Part shown: positions 56,583 through 64,000 of the stretch, piece by piece | How the letters are laid out: every line of letters starts with the position of its first letter | Position numbering within the stretch: position 1 is the first letter of the stretch | Assembly: GCA_907163345.1 (NCBI GenBank) | Contig: CAJQUN010000052.1 | Location: 2,232,001-2,296,000, forward strand | DNA from: Haberlea rhodopensis | Taxonomy: Eukaryota > Streptophyta > Magnoliopsida > Lamiales > Gesneriaceae | Length of the DNA stretch: 64,000 nucleotides | Reading direction: 5' to 3' | Notes under the pieces: generated by a model | What the model was told of the DNA's origin: nothing | The model's database searches: none | What the model saw: the letters and a program-made list of their open reading frames with translations, nothing else | Translations under genes and position numbers: made by a program

Positions 56583-58365
56583 GTCGATATCTTTCTACGT
56601 AACTCAGACGGCATTTGGCGTTGCCACGTTTTTTCACGAGTGCTTGTTAAAAAGTGATTTACCCTATAGTGAAGAGATTGAAAGAACAAATTCCTTTGGC
56701 TTTATCAAAACGATATATTAATGTAGAAAAAGTCGAAGTAGAATCTATTTCTTTCCACTCCTGTGAGAAATATTAAATTGTGTGTTTGTGGATAGTGCTT
56801 ATCAATTTTTCAAACCAAATTTTTGAATGTTTTTACGTCTGCTATTATTTCTCTAAAAAAAACATATAAAAATAGAAGCAGAAAAGGAGAACATGAGATG
56901 TTTCTGGCTGCTTTAAGTGAGTGAGTCAATTTTATAATTAATTGAAATTTATTAAATTTTATTTTTTCATTTTAATAACAAACACTTAATATTTTTAATT
57001 TCATGTTTTTTTCAATTTTAAGCAAAAGTAACATAGAATACTTGTAATAATCAATTTCAAACACAGAAAGTTACATTTATCCTTTGTTTGACCATGATTT
57101 TTGAAATATAACCTTTTTAATTTTTGACCTTTGTTTGGCCTTTGTCTTTTGTATATGTTTGAATGCCATTTTAAAAAACAAATATTTAAATAATGTCATG
57201 AATCAAAAAAAAAAAGTTTGACCAAGATCATTTTTCAAACTATCCCCATCTAATGATAAGTCTCAAGTGGGATTCCAATAATCTTCGACTGTTGTGAATT
57301 TTTCCACCAAATACTTAAATATTATTATCTAAATAATTGGCCTATTATCAAATGTTTAAGTGGCTTTGGAATCACAATGTTGATTACCATGCCATCGATT
57401 ATCCCACACCATAAAAAGGAAGTTCATTTTTTCAAAAAAAAAAAAAATTTAAATGAGATAAACTATTTCTACATTTGTTTTAGGAATTAAGAGCTTTGAT
57501 ACATTGAAATAAGTTTTAAATTGAGCAAATGGTTCAATGTTTTTCCGAATAGTATATTTTATTTTATTTTGTAAAAAAAATATTACAAAAGTTTTTTAAA
57601 TAAAAAAAAATTCATTTTAAATGTGATGATCATCAAGAATCTCTTATCTTTAAGGATTTCAATACATGGGCAACCTAATAATTTCAAAATAAAGATTTAG
57701 CATTTTTTTTTTTGAAAAAGGAACTCTTTATGTGTAACAAATGATAGTTGTCATATATTCTAATTTATTTCACAAATTTAATGAATTCAAGAAAAATAAA
57801 AAGGTTGGCTCGATGGTTCAACTAGGATCTATAGTGGAGTTATATTTGGTATCAACTCGAACTTGTGAGGCCAAATTCAGCATCATTTGGTACAATTTGA
57901 TGCAGATTCAGAAAGTGCTCCTGCACAAGGCCTAACTTTGAACGAAAAACTGCTTTTGTTGGGACCAAACTAGGGGTTGTGCCATACATGGTTAGAAAGC
58001 TATGTGAGTCTAGTTTTCAACAAAAAAAGAATTTCAAGAAAAGGATATCTATGGAGGGAGTTATGGCTGTTTGACTACCAACTGGTCAGGCTGCCAAGAA
58101 GCTGTCAAAATTCTGCCTTATGACCTTCTCATGCATTTCATTTGGTAATGTAGGTGTTTTTTCAAGGTTCATGATATTTTATTAGATATTAGGATGTTAT
58201 TTTATTAATTTTACTTAGTCGAGAGTCAAATGCATCTATTTATTATGTTATGGAATTGTAAAAGTCAGTCAAGATTCATTTTCTTATGTTTGGAGGGATG
58301 TTCCAACATTATTATTTAAGTCAAGAAAATGTAGAAGTCTGGTAGAGGTTTTTAATTTGGAAAAT
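56583..58365. other. AT-rich intergenic DNA running into the LARD target
   Basis: AT-rich to about 57740. From about 57800 to 58365 the composition changes to non-coding text with in-frame stops that resembles LTR or untranslated retroelement sequence. It contains no recognisable protein motif. Together with 63387-63570 it may be the older element into which the LARD inserted. Confidence 0.35.
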
Positions 58366-58370
58366 ATATT

Positions 58371-59361
58371 TGTTGCCTCGGATTTTGGTAGGGTAGACGT
58401 GTATTTCATCCGAGCACCAAACAATATACAAAAAGTAAATGAGACCAGATTTTTTACGTGGAAAACCCCAAAAGATGGGGAAAAACCACGGGACCTAGTC
58501 CGGTATAAATTTCACTATAAACAAGTGTGTGATTTACAGTGTTCTTTACAAGAAATGAGCTAAGAAATGAAAATGGCGAAGGGGGAAGACCTCGGCTGCT
58601 GCTTGTTCTTGAGGAGGAAAGAGACATGCTTTTCCCCCCCCCCCCCCCAAGAAAGAGGTGTTGGCCTTCCCCATGCCCTCCCGACCCTCCTGCCTGCTCT
58701 CTCATGAAAAACCCCCCTCGGCTTGGTGAGAGTTATCTAGTATTTATATGAGAATGGAGGAGACAACCTGTAACTACCTACCCAAGGTCTAGGGGACATT
58801 GTCTGATGCTGAAGGTAGGGGTCAGAGTCCTAGTGCTGGGGACCACAGACAACTATTGCACTCTTTGTACGATTTCTGCAGCTTTTAAGATATTATTCGT
58901 GTACGGAGATATGTTCTGTGCCTCTGATTTATGAGATCACTCCTCAGGTGTAGATCTTCCTGGAGGCCGACCTGGGGGTGGCCGAGGTGGAGGTCATCCT
59001 CGAGGCCGACCTGGGGTGGCCAAGGTGAAGTCATCCACGCGGCCGAGCTGGAGGTCATCCTCGTGGCCGACCTGTGGTGGCCAGAGTGGAGATCTTCCGA
59101 GGCCGAGCTGGAGGTCATCCTCGTGGCCGACCTGTGGTGGCCAGGGTAGAGGTCTTCCCGAGGCCGAGCTGGAGGTCATCCTCGTGGCCGACCTGGGGTG
59201 GCCAGGGTAGAGGTCTTCCCGAGGCCGAGCTGGAGGTCATCCTCGTGGCCGACCTGGGGTGGCCAGGGTGGAGATCTTCCCGAGGCCGACCTGGGGGTGG
59301 CCATGGTAGAGGTCTCGCCCAAGTCAGGTCTTGCACAGTCCATACTTTTACCAGGGTAACA
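58371..59361 (-). repeat. Left LTR (3' LTR) of the LARD, 991 bp
   Basis: Contains a 15-C run at 58634-58648 and, at about 58950-59310, ~60-bp tandem units with GGCCGAGCTGGAGGTCATCC and TCGTGGCCGACCTG. Confidence 0.93.
58950..59310. repeat. ~60-bp tandem repeat inside the LARD left LTR, about six units
   Basis: Units carry GAGGTCATCCTCGTGGCCGA, CCTGGGGTGGCC and AGGTCTTCCCGAGGCCGA. The same array is at 62970-63330 in the right LTR. Open frames across it on both strands are by-products of the repeat. Confidence 0.9.
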
Positions 59362-59399
59362 CCAGTATCCCCCCTCTAGTCGAGCTAGTGTAACGCTGT

Positions 59400-60232
59400 C
59401 TCGATTGTTCGGGTATTTTGGCAAGACCTGATCTGTTACTTGCGCAGGGATGACCTGCAATAACAACTGTAATCTGGGCAGGGTTGACCTGCAATATTAA
59501 CTCTAAAATAATTCTAAATAGAGAGTTCCATACTGAATAGGGCTGACCTGTTAATCTGTGCAGGGCTGACCTGCATAATAACTAGAAATAATTCTAAGAA
59601 TTAAATCTTAACATGGCTGACCTGTTATTTGTGCAGGGCTGACCTGCAATAATAACTAGAAATAATTCTAAGAATTAAATCTTAACAGGGCTGACCTGTT
59701 GTATGTACAGGGCTGACCTGCAATAACAACTAGAAATAATTCTAAATACAGAATTAAATCTTAAACAGGGCTGACATGTTTTTTGGCAGGGCTGACCTGC
59801 AATAATGACTAGAAATAATTCTAAGTACATAATTAAATCTTAAAACAGGGCTGACCTATTTTCTTGGCAGGGCTGACCTATTTTCTTGGCAGGGCTGACC
59901 TGCAGTAAATATCTCGAAATAATTCTAAGTACAGAATTAAATCTTAAACAGGACTGACCTATTTTCTTGGCAGGGATGACCTGCAATAATGACTAGAAAT
60001 AATTCTAAGTACATAATTAAATCTTAAAACATGGCTGACCTATTTTCTTGGCAGGGCTGACCTGCAGTAAATATCTCGAAATAATTCTAAGTACAGAATT
60101 AAATCTTAAACAGGACTGACCTGTTTTCTTGGCAGGGCTGACCTGCAATAATGACTAGAAATAATTCTAAGAATTAAATCTTAACAGGGCTGACCTGTTA
60201 TCTGTGCAGGGCTGACATGCATTAACTCTGAA
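59400..60232. repeat. LARD interior array 1: ~80-bp units
   Basis: About nine irregular units with GCAGGGCTGACCTGCAATAA, CTAGAAATAATTCTAAG and AATTAAATCTTAA, followed by CAGGGCTGACCTGTT. Unit length varies through small deletions. Confidence 0.9.
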
Positions 60233-60797
60233 GATAAGTCTCGCCCGGCCTGAGCTCCAATATAATAAATATGAGCGGATAATGCTTTCCCGACCTGAGT
60301 TCCAGAAATAATAAATGTGAGCAGATACTGTACTTCCGACCTGAGCTCCAGAAATAATAAATATGAGCCGATAATGCTCTCCCGACCTGAGCTCCGAAAA
60401 TAATAAAGATGAACATATAGTGCTCTCCCGACCTGAGCTCCAGAAATAATAAAGATGAACATATAGTGCTCTCCCGACCTGAGCTCCGGGAATAATAAAT
60501 ATGAGCCGATAGTGCTCGCCCGACCTGAGCTCCAGAAATAATAAATGTGAGCGGATAATGCTTTCCCGACCTGAGCTCCGGGAATAATAAATATGAGCCG
60601 ATAGTGCCCTCCCGACCTGAGCTCCGGAGATAATAAATATGAGCAGATAGTGCTCTCCCGACCTGAGTTCCGGAAACAATAAATATGAGCAGATAATGTT
60701 CTCCCGACCTGAGCTCCGGAAACAATAAATATGAGCAGATAATGCTCTCCCGACCTGAGCTCCGGAAATAATAAATATGAGACGATAATGCTCTCCT
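60233..60797. repeat. LARD interior array 2: 46-bp units, about 12 copies
   Basis: The word CCGACCTGAGCTCC recurs about every 46 bp (near 60290, 60336, 60382, 60428 and onwards), with AATAATAAATATGAGC and GATAATGCTCT between. Because 46 is not a multiple of 3 and the unit lacks minus-strand stops, all three minus-strand frames stay open across the array. Confidence 0.93.
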
Positions 60798-61195
60798 GAC
60801 CTGTGCTTTTAATTGGTGCCAGGGCCTCATACACCTGGGCTTAAGCATGCAGGGCGGACCTGTGCTTTTAATTGGTGCCAGGGCCTCATACACCTGGGCT
60901 TTAGTGACAGGGATGACCTGCACTTTTAATTGGTGCCAGGGCCTCATACACCTGGGCTTTAGTGACAGGGATGACCTGCACTTTTAATTGGTGCCAGGGC
61001 CTCATACACCTGGGCTTTAGTGGCAGGGATGACCTGCACTTTTAATTGGTTTCAGGGCCTCATACACCTGGGCTTTAGTGACAGGGATGACCTGCACTTT
61101 TAATTGGTGTCAGGGCCTCATACACCTGGGCTTAAGCAATCAGGGCGGACCTGTGCTAAATATTTGCCAAGGTCTCATACACTTGGGCTTACTTC
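60798..61195. repeat. LARD interior array 3: 58-bp units, about seven copies
   Basis: Units contain GACCTGCACTTTTAATTGGT, GCCAGGGCCTCATACACCTG and GGCTTTAGTGACAGGGAT. Confidence 0.92.
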
Positions 61196-61254
61196 GAATA
61201 TCCCATCCGAATAAGTTCATCCAAAGTCCAAAACAAATAAAGATCCCGAGCTGA

Positions 61255-61512
61255 TGAATAAGGCCTTATTGCGAGATCGCATGCCTGAGCTGATATAAAT
61301 AGGGGCTTGCTGCAAGATTGCATGCCCGAGCTGTAATAATAGGGGCTTACTGCGAGGTTGCATGCCCTAGCTGTAATAATAGGGGCTTACTGCGAGGTTG
61401 CATGCCCGAGCTGATCCTCAATCCGAGCTGATGTGGGGCTTACTGCAAGATTCATGCCCGAGCTCAATATAATAGGGCCTTACTGCTAGATTGCATGCCC
61501 GAGCTGGTGATC
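61255..61512. repeat. LARD interior array 4: ~40-bp units, about six copies
   Basis: Units contain TAGGGGCTTACTGCGAGGTT and GCATGCCCGAGCTGTAATAA, with small indels. Confidence 0.9.
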
Positions 61513-61639
61513 CTGTCCTGAAATAATAATAAAATAGCACTACGCAAATATATATGTACGAAACTCAAATATCAGTTGGACAGGAAAAACCATAATTAAG
61601 GCATAGAGATTAAGCGCCCAAGTTGAGTTTGATTGATGA

Positions 61640-61955
61640 GGTCTAGCTGATGGCTGAGGTGGCCGAGCTGATGAGGATGAGGCCGAGCTGGCATGGATGA
61701 GGCCGAACTGGGCGAGGTTTCCGAGTTGAGGCCGAGCTGATGTGGATGAGGCCGAGCTGGCATGGATGAGGCCGAACTGGGCGAGGTTTCCGAGTTGAGG
61801 CCGAGCTGGGCCCGAGTTGGCCGAGCTTGGGCTGATGAGGCAAGCTCACTGTAGTGGATGAGGTCGAGCTGGTGTGGATGAGGCCGAGCTGGCATGGATG
61901 AGGCAGAACTCACTGTTAAGGCCAAGCTGGGGCCGAGGTGGCCGAGCTGAGATGT
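61640..61955. repeat. LARD interior array 5: GAGGCCGAGCTG repeats
   Basis: GAGGCCGAGCTGGCATGGAT and GAGGCCGAACTGGGCGAGG recur in nested units, with one ~69-bp unit exactly duplicated (from about 61679 and 61748). Open minus-strand frames here (HPHQLGLNSETSPSS repeats) are repeat artefacts. Confidence 0.88.
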
Positions 61956-62376
61956 CTCGACGTGAGGTATTGATTTGATCTGTCACTCTTAATCAGCTCC
62001 AATCCTGCAACAACAGCTCTTAACGCCCAAAAACCAAATGCTAAAGCAGCTCCATTCTACAAAAATTGTGGTCGGCCAGGGGGAAGAGGTATCACCAGAG
62101 ATCTGAAGCCAGATGTATCATCTCGAGAATCATTACACTGGCGTTTCTTCTAGTGCAACCCAAAAAAACATAGCAACTTTCATACAAGGCTGCACCCCAA
62201 TAACCAAAACCTTTCCCACTTTTATCAAACCCGTCGCCGCCGCTTACCAAAAGTTTTTTTCTTTTTCTCCAGAACTTAGAAAACCCATCTCCCAACAGAG
62301 ATGCAACCCTCAAACCATCCTTCTCCTTCCCATATCTCAACGTCTTGAGCTCACGTTCCCACAGACGGCGCCAATT
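61956..62376 (-). other. LARD leader region and primer binding site
   Basis: Non-repetitive interior next to the 5' LTR (minus orientation). The primer/leader sequence TTGGCGCCGTCTGTGGGAAC lies at about 62355-62374. A 112-codon minus-strand frame (62430-62092), starting in the LTR, has no Gag motif, but its position fits a decayed gag start, so it may be a remnant. Confidence 0.6.
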
Positions 62377-63381
62377 TGTTGCCTCGGATTTTGGTAGGGT
62401 ACACGTGTATTTCATCCGAGCACCAAACAATATACAAAAAGTAAATGAGACCAGATTTTTACGTGGAAAACCCCAAAAGATGGGGAAAAACCACGGGACC
62501 TAGTCCGGTATAAATTTCACTATAAACAAGTGTGTGATTTACAGTGTTCTTTACAAGAAATGAGCTAAGAAATGAAAATGGCGAAGGGGGAAGACATCGG
62601 CTGCTGCTTGTTCTTGAGGAGGAAAGAGACATGCTCTCTTCCCCCCCCCCCCCCCCCCCCCCCCCCCCAAGAAAGAGGTGTTGGCCTTCCCCATGCCCTC
62701 CCGACCCTCCTGCCTGCTCTCTCATGAAAAACCCCCCTCGGCTTGGTGAGAGTTATCTGGTATTTATATGAGAATGGAGGAGACAACCTGTAACTACGTA
62801 CCCAAGGTCTAGGGGACATTGTCTGATGCTGAAGGTAGGGGTCAGAGTCCTAGTGCTGGGGACCACAGACAACTATTGCACTCTTTGTACGATTTCTGCA
62901 GCTTTTAAGATATTATTCGTGTACGGAGATATGTCCTGTGCCTCTGATTTATGAGATCACTCCTCAGGTGTAGATCTTCCTGGAGGCCGACCTGGGGGTG
63001 GCCGAGGTGGAGGTCATCCTCGAGGCCGACCTGGGGTGGCCAAGGTGAAGTCATCCACGCGGCCGAGCTGGAGGTCATCCTCGTGGCCGACCTGTGGTGG
63101 CCAGAGTGGAGATCTTCCGAGGCCGAGCTGGAGGTCATCCTCGTGGCCGACCTGTTATGGCCAGGGTAGAGGTCTTCCCGAGGCCGAGCTGGAGGTCATC
63201 CTCGTGGCCGACCTGGGGTGGCCAGGGTAGAGGTCTTCCCGAGGCCGAGCTGGAGGTCATCCTCGTGGCCGACCTGGGGTGGCCAGGGTGGAGATCTTCC
63301 CGAGGCCGACCTGGGGGTGGCCATGGTAGAGGTCTCGCCCAAGTCAGGTCTTGCACAGTCCATACTTTTACCAGGGTAACA
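62377..63381 (-). repeat. Right LTR (5' LTR) of the LARD, 1005 bp
   Basis: Same as the left LTR except about nine substitutions and a 28-C run (62641-62668) in place of 15 C. It carries its own copy of the ~60-bp tandem array. Confidence 0.93.
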
Positions 63382-63386
63382 ATATT

Positions 63387-64000
63387 CTTTGCAAGTATTC
63401 TTGTTTTTGGAGTGAGTGAGTCCTCCTTTTCAAGCGTTTGGCTTGATCATGTTGAGTGATTCCGAGATTAGTAGTGTTGAGTGAGTCCACTACCATCGAT
63501 TGAGTGATTCCTGGTTATCTATCTATCAACCCTTTCTAAATTGCAGGCTTTGGCCTGCATCACAATTATAAAAATATGATGAATCATAGTTTTTAGCCAT
63601 TCAGCATTCACTTATCTCATCAATTATACCAAACGATGTCTTAATGTACATAGAAATCACGGGCATATATCTAATTAAATCGGAGGATTTTCTATTGTAA
63701 TTGATTTGATAATCGATTTTTTGTGATATTCACAACATATAAATACATCTCATATGCCAATTTGAGGGAAATATTGGTGATCTAAAATCAAGCCACATAT
63801 GAGAATTAAGGATGAGCCAAGTACAAAGATTATGAGCCAGCCTCACACTTTGTGCTCAAGATTAGATTCTAGTGCTTACATGGTTCTTACAAAGGCCAAT
63901 TTTAACAGTTTTATTTTCATAAAAACAAGGATTTTAATTTGTGAACATACAAATTTACAGGTAAATGTTATCTCGAGCTAATTAAATTGTTTATTCGAGT
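63387..64000. other. Sequence flanking the LARD
   Basis: The first ~180 bp (GAGTGAGTGAGTCC, TTGAGTGAGTCCACTACC, GATTGAGTGATTCC) holds irregular GAGTGA repeats and may belong to the older element interrupted by the LARD. The rest is AT-rich with a 60-codon frame of no known type. Confidence 0.4.

Larger units (their letters stand above)
58371..63381 (-). mobile_element. Complete non-autonomous LTR element (LARD) with minisatellite interior
   Basis: Two ~1-kb LTRs (58371-59361 and 62377-63381) with TG...CA ends flank a 3015-bp interior. The target duplication ATATT is perfect (58366-58370 and 63382-63386). Orientation is minus: next to the right LTR the minus strand reads TTGGCGCCGTCTGTGGGAAC, a primer-site/leader sequence typical of plant Ty3 elements. 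Next to the left LTR it reads AGAGGGGGGATACTGG, the polypurine tract. LTR differences number about nine substitutions plus a poly-C length change. No gag-pol domain exists; the interior is a series of tandem repeats. It must use enzymes of another element. Confidence 0.95.

Noticed and set aside
58885..59466. Several open frames on both strands with WRSSSWPT or HEDDLQLG repeats
   Set aside because: They come from the ~60-bp tandem array in the LTR. The same frames recur in the other LTR at 62905-63356.
60167..60947. Three overlapping minus-strand open frames of 170-241 codons
   Set aside because: They are produced by the 46-bp tandem repeat, which has no minus-strand stop and shifts frame each unit. 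No domain, and the array lies inside a non-autonomous retroelement.
59400..61512. Regularly spaced repeats that could suggest a CRISPR array
   Set aside because: The repeats are head-to-tail minisatellites without unique spacers, inside a plant LTR element; no cas-like gene is present.

Overview
The window is nuclear DNA from a flowering plant, almost certainly a eudicot. The evidence is AT-rich intergenic DNA, spliced genes with GT-AG introns, plant-specific protein families (DUF3527, a PI31/PTRE1-like protein, a small protein ending RGNWWQGSLYY), and dense plant transposons (Ty1/copia, Ty3, TRIM, LARD, Helitron, hAT-like and MULE-like MITEs). I see no bacterial, organellar or viral genome organisation. 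The order cannot be fixed from sequence alone.

Host genes. All five supported host genes are on the minus strand. (1) 332-2989 plus a spliced 5' leader reaching about 4440 is a DUF3527 protein. (2) 19887-21782 is a five-exon gene for a 153-aa protein ending RGNWWQGSLYY. (3) 33247-33605 is a two-exon gene for an 84-aa secreted-type peptide with six cysteines, rebuilt here by hand. (4) 40131-41666 is a six-exon gene with a PI31 (proteasome regulator) N-terminal domain and an unusual C-terminus. (5) 42525-45420 is a five-exon SNU13/NHP2L1 (15.5K, L7Ae-type) gene whose third intron carries a 1.5-kb solo LTR. They share no pathway; they are ordinary dispersed genes separated by transposon blocks.

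Transposon layout. 8.2-10.2 kb: a terminal-repeat-like element and a large foldback repeat. 11.1-18.7 kb: a Ty3 gag relic beside a decayed copia element (11957-18708), into which a 1.6-kb solo LTR and a complete 352-bp TRIM have inserted. 22-32 kb: Helitron, hAT-like MITEs, an LTR relic with a 70-bp tandem repeat, a probable LINE tail, and a 1.1-kb inverted-repeat element with an 8-bp target duplication. 34.3-39.1 kb: a nearly complete copia element (270-bp LTRs, 5-bp target duplication) with inactivating mutations. 46.7-56.6 kb: a 3-kb direct duplication of a broken gene (possibly DEAD-box helicase-like), separated by a 3'-truncated minus-strand copia element. One copy carries a 258-bp insertion for which the other supplies the empty site. 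58.4-63.4 kb: a young, complete non-autonomous LTR element (LARD) whose interior is a mosaic of distinct minisatellites instead of gag-pol genes.

The most unusual items are the minisatellite-filled LARD, the TRIM, the hidden cysteine-rich peptide gene, the altered C-terminus of the PI31-like gene, and the duplication with its paired filled and empty sites. Exon coordinates were derived by hand from splice motifs and reading-frame continuity. No transcript or database search was available.
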